This document shows, piece after piece, positions 30,179 to 40,694 of a stretch of DNA of 40,777 nt. This DNA is from Zopfochytrium polystomum (taxonomy: Eukaryota; Chytridiomycota; Chytridiomycetes; Chytridiales; Chytridiaceae). The stretch is from positions 1 to 40,777 of the forward strand of contig JAIVFJ010000443.1 of the NCBI GenBank assembly GCA_025765615.1. The letters are read 5' to 3'. Under the pieces are notes generated by a model. That model saw only the letters and a program-made list of their open reading frames with translations, searched no databases and had not been told where the DNA came from. The translations under genes were made by a program, and so were the position numbers. The number at the start of each line of letters is the position of its first letter. Position 1 is the first letter of the stretch.

Positions 30179-30420
30179 GCTACCAAAATGAGGAATTCAG
30201 TAAACAGCTGTAATATTATTGCCACAAACAGACTGAAAGAAAAGCGTGACTTGTGAGTATAAGAAGCCGCCATCCCCCGCGTCCCCTTAAGGCCATCACT
30301 TCCCCACTCCCCCCCACCACTCCCAGGCTGCAACCAACCACTCGCCTACAGTTACAAAAAGGGGGGGAAAAAAAAAGCATTAAGTAAAAAAGGAAGCTCT
30401 CCTTCGCCATACTCCTGGCG

Positions 30421-30829
30421 ATGCTGGTGTGCGTCGTTGCCCTCTTCTCGTCGTCTGTTTCGGGTGGAAAGACTCGAAAGGAGAAAAATTCTTACAGGCC
30501 ATTGATTGACGGTATGTACGCGGTTGCTGTCGCGCAGTTCTTCTCGGTTCTCCCGCTCGAAAAGTTTGACTCGTTCTTCCCCCGCCGCCACCCACTGTTT
30601 CCCCCACGCGCTCCTTTGTCATATTTTAAAAAAACAAGAATTAGAGGACAAACAGGAAAAAAGGGCTCTGCCCCAGGATCTCCAAGCTCAAATCAAGGAG
30701 GCCGCGAAGAAGCGAACTGCGCCCAAGATAGTTTCGGACTACAGCGAGCTCCAAGCGGCCCGACTCACAAACAACCAACGAGAACGCGGCCGCGCCGGCA
30801 CACCCCCCTCCCCACGTTCCAGGCGCTAA
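30421..30829 (+). CDS. small two-exon protein, unrecognised
   Basis: Exon 1 (30421-30511, MLVCVVALFSSSVSGGKTRK) and exon 2 (30639-30829) join in phase 1 across an intron GTATGT...ACAAG to give 93 residues. Exon 2 is charged and helical: ELEDKQEKRALPQDLQAQ, then AAKKRTAPKIVSDYSELQAA, and ends in Arg/Ser-rich RGRAGTPPSPRSRR. The family was not recognised. The first 15 residues are hydrophobic, but a signal peptide is not convincing. The following WW-repeat pseudogene starts only 54 bases downstream. Confidence 0.45.
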
Positions 30830-30882
30830 CGCAAACCTCAATGTGTTGTTTCAAACCAACTATTCTCTTTTGGTTTATTGCC

Positions 30883-31912
30883 ATGGACGGCGCGAGTATG
30901 AATGGCCATGTTGCAATGTTGCAATGGTGGAAGGAGAGCAGATGCCAACTGAAATTCACGAAGAGGGCAATTGATCAAGCCAGCAAAATGGGCCATGCTG
31001 CAGTTTTGGAATGGTGGAAAGCCAGCAGCCTGGAGCTCAAATACTCCAACAATGCTATTGACGGTGCAGCTGGAGCTGGCTTTTTGGAAGTCTTGAGTTG
31101 GTGGAAAAACAGTGGACTGGAGTTGAAGTATTGCGATGCGATGAACCTTGCAAGTGCGAATGGACATGTCAAAGTCCTGGAGTGATGGTTGCTGAATGGT
31201 TTGAAGCCCATATACAGCGCAGAGGCAGTGGATGGCGCAAGCGCAGAAGGTCATGTTTCAGTCCTCCAATGCTGGGATGCAAGCCCCTTAAAGTTGAAAT
31301 ACTCTGCCGTAGCAATGGACACCGCAAGCCTCTTCTGTCGCTTGCAAGTTTTGGACTGGTGGAAAAATAGCAGACTCAGTCTCCGGTACACCAACCGTGC
31401 CCTTGATGGCGCATACATGGAATGCCATGTAGCTGTCCTGGCGTGGTGGCGAGCAGGTGCCCTGAATCTGGAGTTCACTCAAAACGCTGTTGATTCTGCA
31501 AGCAAAACAGGCAACTTAGCGATTCTTCGGTGGTGGGGCAAGAGCAGACTGGCACTGAAGTATACATCTGCGGCAATGGATGGTGCTTCAGTTGCAGGCT
31601 ACACTGATGTACTGCAATGGTGGAAGGATAGCCGCTTCCCACTGGAATATTCTGCCAGAGCATTGGATGACGCTTGCAAGCCTAGCAATTTGCACCGTCT
31701 TCAAAACTCTTCTGTGGTGGAAAGCAAGTGGACTCGAGCTTAAATATTCTCAAAATGCGTTTACAAACACGAGCCTGGAGGTTTTGCAGTTTATGAAAGC
31801 AAATGGTCTGAATCCAAAGACTGCCCTTCGGCTTCCCGCAAAGTTCTACAATCAGCCTGAGTTGCATGATCAACGGAAGTTTCTGGAGGATTAGATCGCG
31901 GAAATATTCTAA
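30883..31912 (+). pseudogene. WW-repeat protein, copy 4, truncated and dead
   Basis: About ten WW repeats are present (GHVAMLQWWKESRCQLKF, GHAAVLEWWKASSLELKYS, GNLAILRWWGKSRLALKYT) plus the C-terminal cap (FYNQPELHDQRKFLED). The F-box-like start and first repeats of copies 1 and 2 are missing. Two Trp codons are stops. TGA at 31183-31185 takes the place of the first Trp of a WW pair, and TAG at 31892-31894 replaces the Trp of EDWIS. The frame also shifts near 31690. The nonsense substitutions make this a real pseudogene independent of indel error. Confidence 0.85.
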
Positions 31913-31990
31913 CCATGGCATGTTTTCAACGGTTGCTGTCCCCAATTTCGCTTTTACAATAAATAATCAGGGGTAGGGGCCGGCCTACCA

Positions 31991-33324
31991 ATGCGTCCGG
32001 AGCCGGCAAGACCGTTGGTGCAAGGCAAGGTGGACCAAAAATTTTCACGCTTTGGCATGGCGTGGACGTACACGGGGTTCTTCCCCTGGGCCGCCGTGCT
32101 GTCGCTGAGCGTCTTTTACGGCTTTGCGTTTGTAACGCTGTGAGTTTTGTGTGTGGTTTCTTGTCTTATCGACAAAACTGCGACAATGCCTCTAACCTCG
32201 CTTTCGCGAGCAGACCCTTTCTGCGATCGTCCGCAACTTTCGCGCCAAAGACCGCGGCATGTCCGTCGGCCTCTCGCTCGCGTTCTTTGGCTTCTCTGCG
32301 TTCTTCTTTTCCCAAATCAGCTCGCTCTTCATGTCAAAGGGGGACCGGCCGATGCTCGACACGTACAGCTACCTCGAAGTCGTCGGGCTGATCGTCGGCG
32401 GACTGCCGTTGCTGTGTTAGCTCGTCCTGGTCGACAACAAGACCACCGAGCGGCCCGCAGCGGCCGCGATCCGCCGAACGACGACGGCGCCGGCGTCCGA
32501 GACGGACTCTCTGCTTCCAACGACTTCCCCGTCTTCCTCACACACCGCGCAGCCAGCACCCTCCGCCGCCGCCCTGCGTAGCACCTTCAGCCCCCCCTTC
32601 GTCCGCTCCCTCGACGGTCTCCTCCTCCTACTCGCCTTCCTCCTCGCCGCTGGCCCCGGGCTCATGTACATCAACAACATTGGCACCGTGGTCGACACCC
32701 TCACCCCCCCCAGCACCGACTCAACCCCCGCACGCCGCCTCCAAGTCAGCCTGATCTCCATCTTCAACTGCCTGGGCCGGATACTGATGGGCGTCCTCTC
32801 GGACGTGCTTTCTTCGCGGTCCGGTGTCCCGCGGACGTACGGCCTCGCCGTCGCGGCGTGGGGTTGATTGGCGTCGCGCTCGCCGGGGTGGCCGGGTTTG
32901 CGACGGATTTGGCCGGGGTTACGGTGTGCACGGTGGTGATGGGGCTCGGGTACGGGTCGATGTTTGCGGCGTTTCCGGCGATTGTGAGCTTGCTGTTTGG
33001 GGCGAGCGGGTTCGGGTCGAATTGGGGGTAATGGTGCTACTTTCTATTTTTTTATTGATTTCTTTTTTTTTGTTTCGATCTTTGGAGCTAAAACCGCCCC
33101 TCTTCTTTCTCTCTTGCATGCCGGAATCTGCTCACTCAGATGGTTTCAGCTTGCACCCGCGCTGGGCGGGCAGCTGTGCAACATCCTTTTCGGAGCCATC
33201 GTCGACCGTCCAGCGTGCTACAGCAAAGCGTTCTACATCACGGACGGCGCAGCAGGGCAGCTCGCTCCTCATGCTGATCGTGGAGCGTTTGCGGCGGCGC
33301 CGGTTGAGTCGGGCAAGAGAATAG
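31991..33324 (+). CDS. nodulin-like/MCH1-like MFS transporter, N-terminally short, broken frame
   Basis: Exons are 31991-32131, 32214-33027 and 33140-33324. The introns are GTAACG...CAG and GTAATG...CAG. Family words are IVRNFRAKDRGMSVGLSLAF, GPGLMYINNIGTVVD, SIFNCLGRILMGVLSDVLSS, MGLGYGSMFAAFPAIVS and NWGWFQLAPALGGQLCNILF. These are typical of the plant nodulin-like / yeast Mch1 group of presumed monocarboxylate-type carriers. Breaks: TAG in frame at 32418-32420 within LPLLC*LVLVDN; a missing G near 32863; another shift near 33255 before the C-terminus (SSLLMLIVERLRRRR). The first membrane helices of the family are not seen upstream of 31991. A transporter of unknown substrate, possibly inactive. 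Confidence 0.65.
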
Positions 33325-33816
33325 TGGGTGTGTTCCAAGTTTTTTTAATATTTTTTTCAATCTCGTAGTGCCACGATGCTTTGTGTGCAGCGAGTGCTGT
33401 CGCAGACTAAAAAATGATATTGAAACGGACCCTGCATTTATTTGATGTGCGCTATTGTGACCGTGGGCTTACGCGGAGGACTCCGATATTGCTAAGTATA
33501 GTGAACGTCCTCTCCTTATCGGGGTAAGGACTTGAAAGGAAGCGGGATGGAGAGGCGGGTTGTCGCGAAAGTAGGGCGCAGTTGTGTTTTGGAGCGAGTG
33601 CGGCTTGTGAGGTCTTGGCGGCGCCGGGAATTGAAGGCGCTGCAATTGACAATTGACAGGCTCGGTTCTAAAAGTAGAAGTGTTGCTTGGTGGGTTGGCG
33701 GCGTTGTTGTGTGGGCGAAAGCAGGGAAAATTTTCCTTCTTTGAAGCGGCATTGGGAGGGAGACAGACTCTGTCTGAGACGTGGTGTGCGGAAGAAAAAG
33801 TAAAGGAAAGAGAGAG
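33325..33816. promoter_or_regulatory. intergenic, promoter region of the GPI protein gene
   Basis: About 490 bases without a recognised gene, between the MFS gene and the secreted protein gene on the same strand. Confidence 0.4.
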
Positions 33817-35200
33817 ATGCCTTCCCACCGCCGCCTCCTCCTCCGTCTCACCGGCGCCGCCGCCGCCGCCGCCGCCGCCGTCTCCGTCCTCCTTGTCGCC
33901 TCGGCCGGCTCCGCCGATGCCCAAGCCTGCGATGCTACCCAGCTCGCCGCCTGGGGCAACGCCGCCTCGGCCAACCCGGCCTGCGCAAACAACGACCAGT
34001 GCATCTGCGACCCGCGCGTCGGCACCAACTCGCCCTTCACCGAGGACCTGCTGCCCGCTGGCTGCGTCTCGTCTTGTGAGTAATAATCGAGAACCTGAGC
34101 GGAGAGGTTGTCTGTGGCGGACCCTTTTGCCTCGCTGATGTTGTTGCACCAACACAGACCCGGACCCGCGTATCTGCCAGGGATCCTTCCACAACGGCGG
34201 CTCTGATCCGTGCAAGCCCCCTGCATCGTCCCTGAGCAACGGGATCCTGCTTAACCAGATGGTCTACATCAAGGACCCCACGGTAAGGCAGGCGCCCCAT
34301 TTAACCCACCCTGCGATCGCATGACCAACCAGAACTTCTGCCTACTGCTTCCCAACGACCAATCCAAGTACCTCAAGAACTGGTACTACGGCGGCAACGA
34401 AGGGTTTGTGCAGTCGTTCTGCGCCGGCTCGTACAAGCCGGACAAAGTCCCGCACCCTGCCCGTCGGCGGCATCCGGTCCGCCCACGTCGTCGTCAACTT
34501 TACGACGCCCGGCGCGCGGTTCATCCAGATCTCTGGAACTATGGACTGCGGGGTTTTGAACATCAACTGCCAGCAATCGTCGCCGGGCGCTTTTGACGAC
34601 GGCGGTCAATGTGAGGCTAGACTCTTCATGGAGATTCGACAAAGTGGCTGACTCTTGAACCCCCCAGACGACACCTCGACCTTTGCGCAATGCGGCAAAG
34701 AGCCCTACTCCGGCGTCGACCCGTCTTCTCCCAACCCAAACACGCCCTTCTCGACCTTCAACCAGTACGTCGAAAAAGCCGGCGACGGCATCTACTGCAT
34801 GCGGATCTGCGAGGGCCCGGACTCCTCCTACGGCCTCGGCGACCCTCTCGGCCCTAACGCGCGCACCCTCGCCCCCTGTGACTCTTCCCAGGACACAAAG
34901 GGCTGCGAGTTCTGGAACGCGAACACGGGCGACGGGTTCGACATGATCGACGTCGTGACAGGGCAGAGCCAGACGTTCTCGGTGTCCCTGCCGCCGATCA
35001 CGACGTCGACCAGCACTTCGAGTGCGCCAAAGACTTCGGCGACCGTGACCGCGGGCTCGGCATCGCTGCCAGCCGCGTCGCCCGGCGCGTCGACGTCGTC
35101 AAAGTCCGGGGCGGAGATGAGGGCGGTGGTGGCGGGCGTTGAGATGCTGGCGGGGGCCGCGGTCGCGGCGGTGGCGGGCGCTGCGCTGCTTGCGCTTTGA
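33817..35200 (+). CDS. secreted Cys-rich protein with GPI-anchor signal
   Basis: Four exons (33817-34075, 34158-34282, 34333-34610, 34668-35200) join to about 397 residues. A signal peptide with a long Ala run opens it (MPSHRRLLLRLTGAAAA). The body has paired Cys and motifs of a widespread fungal secreted family: NFCLLLPND, RSAHVVVNF, ISGTMDC, DDGGQYDT, CGKEPYSGVD and GDGIYCMRICEGPDS. A Ser/Thr stalk (TTSTSTSSAPKTS) and a hydrophobic Ala-rich tail (AGAAVAAVAGAALLAL) after a small-residue site predict a GPI anchor. One extra C near 34451 (GTCCCGC) shifts exon 3 before RTLPVGGIRSAH. The role is not established; similar fungal proteins are known as secreted glycoproteins of unknown function. Confidence 0.75.
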
Positions 35201-35977
35201 GGGAGGATGAGTGACTGGTGACAGTTTGGTGTAGAGACTTTTTGTCGTTCTGGTTGATGTGCCTGTATTCTGCTCGTTTCTTATCTGGAACTATCCCTTG
35301 TCTTGTCCGTATCATGAATATAGAGCGGCGAATGATGAGACTCTCACACACTGGTTTTCTGCTCACTCAACCTCGGCACCGACCCGAACCATGACCCGAG
35401 CCTCCCGTGAATTTGACGCAGGAATCGACACTCATATGCAGGCTTTGTCCGTTAAGAAGATTCAATCCGTCACTGCGATGTTCTTTTGTCGCGACGGTGG
35501 CCGGTGTGCAGGCTTCCGGACTGGAAAAGTAAACCTTATAATTTGAGCTCACCTTGAATCGCACCCCACCGACAGAAAGGCGCAACGTCAATCTTCACTG
35601 TTCGCTCTGCGGCTAATGCCTTACGCCAGCCATGGACTGCATACCTCCCTCTCGAAAAGCACACAGGATCAAAAATGCGACGGTTAAATCGGCGTATCAG
35701 GGACTATACTGACGGACTTTGTAATGTCGTAGGTCGTATACTCGGTGCTTATCCAACATCCCCGCCAGCCATACCCAAAACTCTTGCTCTTCTTCGTTGA
35801 GCTCACGTTAACTCGCTTGGATTTGAATCCGTCAGCAGAGTAGTAAAAAGCGGGAGACAAACCCCGCAGAAAAAACGGCCTGCCCGGTCTATCCATCCCC
35901 TAACTGTCGATCAAAACGGCGATGGTGAGTTATTGTTACCTTTTCATACCGCCGAGCGCACCCGCTAAACTTAACAG
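35201..35977. other. intergenic, upstream of the LRR gene
   Basis: About 780 bases. A donor-like GTGAGT at 35924 and an acceptor ACAG ending at 35977 suggest a 5' exon of the LRR gene just before 35924 (ATG at 35921), but its coding content is too short to confirm. Confidence 0.35.
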
Positions 35978-37425
35978 AGCCCTGACCCAGGCCCGCCTCG
36001 GATTGCGGCAATCTCGCCACCCGCCTCTCTCCCCGTCGATCGTCAACAGGCAGTGTGTCGTTGCTGCCTCCTGGCGGGCGTCGAGTGGCAGCGGCACCAC
36101 GGTGACGGCTGTGTAAGCGCGTGCCCCTTTGTGACCACTGGCGGCCCTCAATCCAACCTTTTTTAACGAAAACGCACCCAGAAACTTTTCGAATCGGTCG
36201 CTAAGCGGGAGCGTCCCCCCCGCTCCTCGGCAGCCTCGGTAGCCTGGTTGGCCTGTTCGGAGTTTTCTGCCTAACCCCCGTGAACTGGCGAGATCCGACC
36301 CCGCTGACGACCCTCCCCCCCTTTTCGATGATTCGCAAAAACCTATCCAACAACTCTCTCTCGGCTCCATCCCCGCCGCGCTTTCGCAGCTCGGATCTCT
36401 CTACGTCTTGTAGCGTCGTTTGCTATGACTAACTCCCAAAGCCCAGCTAACCGCCCGCCGGTCCTTTCTTTCTCTGGGCCTTCTCCAGGGACTTGGTCGC
36501 AGAACCGGCTGTCTGATCGGTCCCCGCCGAGCTGGCCAACCTCCCACTTCTCGAAATTCCTGTGAGTCAATCCGGTGGACAAACTTCACAGCACATTGTC
36601 GAGCAGGGATTGTCAGGTCTGACGAAACGCCCCACCCCGCCGCCCGTCACAGCGTTCTGGAAAGCAACGCGCTGAGCGGCGCTATAACCGCCCGACCTCG
36701 GGCGGACAAGCAGTCTCAAGTACCTGTAAGTTTGTGGATGCTTTTTCAATCCGCGGGAGAGGAGATTTTTCTGAACACAAACGCCCCTCCCTCCCTCCAT
36801 CCGGCTTCACGATAACGCGTTCACGTCGCGGATTCCCGACACGTTTGGGAATCTGTCAAAACTCGTGACTCTGTATGTTAGGTGGTCCTTAGTGGTTTCC
36901 TTTTCACCTTTTCGATTTGACGGCCACTAATTCCGGTTTTTCGCCCCCCCAGTCGCTTTGCGTTCGGCCTACCCGCAGTTCTTTGTACAATAACCAGCTG
37001 TACGGCGATATCCCAAAGGTTTCGCCAACTTCAGTTCGTGTGAGTCCCGTTTTTCTCTTCAAAGCCCGGGTAACGACCGCTTCGGGCCGTGATTCGCCAG
37101 CTAAACTCGGTTCTTCAAGTCAGCTGAGCAACAACTACTTCAGCGGGTCCGTTCCGAATATTACGTCTGCGACGGGAGTAACCCTGAAACGCGGTAACGC
37201 CAAGACCCCGGCGCGCTTGTGTTTATGTGACGGTAGGTGACTTACGAACGGAGGGGCCGTCCTCAAGAGCTCGTCCAGTCCCGGGCACGCCCAGCGACTC
37301 TCCGACCAGACCTTCAACCTTCATCCATGAGTTTGGACCCGTCAGCAGGTGGACACACGCAAACGCCGTGGACTGGGGCGCGCTCTCGAGGGCTGTCAGC
37401 GTCCGCCTGACAGTTTTCTCAGGTA
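35978..37425 (+). CDS. plant-type LRR protein, one repeat per 72-base exon
   Basis: An LRR N-terminal cap exon (35978-36112, ALTQARLGLRQ ... TTVTAV) is followed by LRR exons at 36182-36254, 36339-36409, 36489-36561, 36653-36725 and 36801-36872. A shorter one starts at 36979 and a last one near 37124. Allowing for one-base indels, the five full exons are each 72 bases, phase 2 to phase 2. They encode LxLxxNxLSGxIPxxL units: NFSNRSLSGSVP, NLSNNSLS, ESNALSGAI, LHDNAFTSRIPDTFGNLSKL, LYNNQLYGDIP, LSNNYFSGSVPNIT. A Cys-containing end (ARLCLCDG, then EGCQRPPD) resembles an LRR C-cap. Two exons lack an AG acceptor (AA at 36337-36338, AT at 36799-36800). The protein would be extracellular; any membrane or kinase part downstream was not identified. 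Confidence 0.65.
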
Positions 37426-37474
37426 CTCTTATTCTTCCGCTTCGCGCCTCCTCATCGTCCGTTCTACATTTCTC

Positions 37475-37476
<2 letters not shown>

Positions 37477-37516
<40 letters not shown>
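37477..37516. repeat. A40 homopolymer
   Basis: Forty consecutive A just after the LRR C-terminal segment, followed directly by AAGCCAACAATGTAG. It may be an intronic tract or the scar of a retroposed poly(A) tail. Confidence 0.9.
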
Positions 37517-37517
<1 letters not shown>

Positions 37518-37943
37518 CCAACAATGTAGACGGACCCGCGCTGGGTCGCCCAGAACCGTGGACCTCTCGGACCCAAGTTTCCTCCGCGTCGGCGGGAGAC
37601 ACGCTGCGCCCCCCACTCGCCCGGACTTTGGCACGCGGCGCGAGCTGGTGGCGGCGGCGGAGGAGGAGGGCTTGCGGGCTCGTCGTCGGCGCTGTTGGGA
37701 GCGGGGGGGCCACGCCGCTGCTGCCGCGGCCGCCGGTGTACATGGAGAGTGCGTAGTAGTGTTTCTGTCTCGGTATTCATAATAGACCCTTACGCAAAGC
37801 GGGGGGTGTGTGAATTTCGCGGATGATTAGTTGTTTAGTGATTAACAGGGTTGTTCGATGTGTCTGTGATCCGTCGTTCTTGTCTTGGCGGAGGCACCCC
37901 TTTTTGCGTTCTGCTGGCTCCACTTGCTTGATGGCCTCAACCT

Positions 37944-37945
37944 CA

Positions 37946-37981
<36 letters not shown>
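37944..37981. repeat. (TCG)n trinucleotide repeat
   Basis: About 13 TCG units. They would encode poly-Ser on the plus strand or poly-Asp on the minus strand, in the region just before the membrane RING gene. Confidence 0.9.
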
Positions 37982-37982
<1 letters not shown>

Positions 37983-38096
37983 TCCAGACGCAAGCCACAG
38001 TCCGATCCCGCCCAGGACGCCGCTGCACTTCCACCGTTACCGGTGTCCGCAGACCAAGCAACGTTCACACCATCCTCTGCTCCGCATCCGGAGACG

Positions 38097-38684
38097 ATGC
38101 AGTGCCGCCACCTGCAACCGACAACGCACGAGACAACCACCACCACGAAGCGGCTGAGCCCCTCGCACCAGCAGCAGCAGCGGACGTCGATCCACCCGCG
38201 CAACCGCCGCCCCCGCACCCCCGATCCCCCGGGGCAAGCGCCAGCGCAACCCGCAAACGACGCCGCCGCCGCAGCCGCCGCCGCCCGTCTTCGCGCGTTC
38301 AAGCTCGTTTACTTCATCGGGCACGGGGTACTTTTACGAGTCTTTAACCCCACCCATTTCATCCTCGCCTCGCTCACACCCCAACGTCTTCCCGCCAAAC
38401 CACAGCATCCCCCACACCCTCTTCCTCATATTCGGGTTTTATCCTCCTCGCGACTCAAAACCCGCGGGTTCCCTCGGACCAGTGCGAACCGTCGATCCGC
38501 ATCAACTTGATCATCGACATGGGCATCTCGTTGCTGCTCGCACTCTCGACCTTTTACGTTTACTCTTTCCGACGACAGCGGCGACGGAAGCTCCGCATGG
38601 CCATCCTCTTTGCGTGGATTTCGAAAATGTGAAGGATCGCTTTTTTGTTACCCTACTTTTTTTTCTGACGTTTGCGCGGGACAC

Positions 38685-38715
<31 letters not shown>

Positions 38716-40501
38716 TCCATCAACTTTATGCAGATCAGCGACGTATTCGGCGCGGACAGCAAGTGCAAGCCCGGAGACAAGGTTTCTGGACCGCCCTCGC
38801 GTTTCGCATATGTGAGTTGCCAACAAAAATGGAGGTTCGGTAGCCCTCCGTTCTGACTGCTCGACTTGCTGCGCAAACCCAATTAGGCCTTTTTTTTGGA
38901 GTCATCGCCGGTACGCCAACGCGCGGATCGGCGAGATCAGCAGGCCACGGGCGTATCGCGCGCGCGATTCGGTTTTCTTGGAACTCTGGGGGTACGCATT
39001 CTGTGAAATCGGTTTCTTCGCGTTGTGCCGCAAATTTCAAATGCATTGACTTCCTCGAACATGACCCAGAGTTTTCAAACCTCGTCCTCATCGGTGTCAT
39101 TGCAGCAGTCCTCCTCTTATACGACGCGCCGCCCTCCCCGACCCCACCAACAGCGGCCAGCGCGCCCAACAACACCGTCAGCAACACCCTCTTCTCCACC
39201 ACGGCCGACGCACCCCACCCCGCCGCCCCTCTACTGCGAGCAGGAGCGTCCCGGCGTACCTCTACTTTGAAACGATCGCCTCGAGTCGCGGTCCTCGTGC
39301 CGTTCTTTTTGAACGCGTGGGTGCGGTTTGTGAAGCGGCTGGACGCGTGGGAGTTTCGGACGAAGCGGTTCGCGAGCTTGGAGCTGGCGCACCGGTTTTT
39401 GATCTCGATGGGGCTTGAAAGTGTGAGTTTTTGAAAGAAAAAGTGGTTTGATCTCTCGATGACTGCTCTGACTTTCATTATTTCAGGCCACGCTCGTTGT
39501 TGGAGCGCGGGCCGTCATTCCATCGAGGCCCGTATGCGCGGAGTACGACCCGCAGCTAACTCCTCTTTGCACGAATCATTGTCGGTGAGCATGACGCTCG
39601 ATTGTTTGCCAGCCCCCGCGCCCACTAAATTTATAACTTTCCAGGCATCCGCGCAGGCGCATTCATCCCCTTCGTCATTTGGCTACTACTTCTTCAAAGG
39701 CGCCGTCGTCGAGCACCCCCTCAACGTAGAATCCAACGCCGCCCCAGACGAAAAACGCGCCGCGATCGAGCGCTGCACGACCAATTCACCTACACCCCGG
39801 AAGCCGTCGCCCACTCTACAAATGGCCGTAGCAGCAAGACGAGCCGACGTCACGGTCGTCACAACCCCGGACCCCGTCGCTCCTCCTCCGGTAGGCCACG
39901 AGGACGCAATCCCCATGACGGTCGTCTCCATGTCGCGCACAACCACCTCCACACCCGTCGACCGCGGGACACCGACCCCCGCGGTCACAGCCCGCTGTTC
40001 CTCCCGAGCCCGCTGCACGAGCAGCATCACCGCGCCGGCACCCCGTCGTCAGCCGTGACGCAGCCGTCAAAACCCCTCGACGTCCTCGACCGGCTCGGGA
40101 TCCCCTCTTCCTCCTACTCCTCGCACACCTCCCTCGACCTCACACCCCCGCGCGGCTCCCGCACCCCGTCACACCGCTCCCTCGCCGCGCGCTCCCGCGC
40201 CTCCTCGTTCCCGCGCCGGCCGCCCTCCGCCCACTCCGCCCCGTCCGCGCACGCCCCCAACGAAAACGGAAACGACGCCGACGAAGAAGAAGAAGACTGC
40301 CCGATCTGCTATTTGCCGTACGAACCGTCCACCGCGATGCTGGCGATGGTGCGGTGCGGGCACGCGTTCCACCACGACTGCTTGCACGCGTGGTTGATGC
40401 GGTCGGAGGAGAGGGAGATGCGGTGTCCGCTGTGTCGGACGAGGGCGTTTGAGGAGGACGAGGGTGGCGGGCAGGGTGGGGAGAATGGGGTGGAGGCTTG
40501 A
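38097..40501 (+). CDS. multi-pass membrane RING-H2 protein
   Basis: The C-terminus is a clear RING-H2 domain: CPICYLPYEPSTAMLAMVRC, GHAFHHDCLHAWL, then CPLCRTRAF. It has C-x2-C ... C-x-H-x3-H-x2-C ... C-x2-C spacing and an acidic lead. The last exon (39645-40501) reads in one frame from AGAFIPFVIWLLLLQ, a membrane helix followed by RRRRR, through a disordered His/Arg/Ser/Pro linker to the RING. Earlier exons carry further hydrophobic segments (RINLIIDMGISLLLALSTFY, FSNLVLIGVIAAVLLLYDA, FLELWGYAFCEIGFFALC) and introns such as 38815-38885 and one with an A28 run. The proposed start (MQCRHLQPTT at 38097) gives a Thr/Gln/Ala-rich N-terminus. Frames change near 38329, at a T8 run (38890-38897) and possibly elsewhere, so upstream exons are approximate. 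It is probably a membrane-anchored E3 ubiquitin ligase. Confidence 0.65.
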
Positions 40502-40656
40502 TAGGGGGAGAGAGAGTCGGCAGCTACCCCAACTGCGCCGCGGGGGGGGAGTTCTTTCCAGAATTTCACGTCTCCAAATTTACCACATCAGTTCTATATT
40601 GAGCCACCTGCCAACCATCGTTATTTTTTTCAGCAACCATTTTTTTTTTTTTTTTT

Positions 40657-40694
<38 letters not shown>

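Noticed and set aside
37227..37782. Open frames on both strands around the A40 run
   Set aside because: They translate to poly-Lys or poly-Phe through the homopolymer and share no conserved words, apart from the short Cys-Gln-Arg segment given to the LRR gene.
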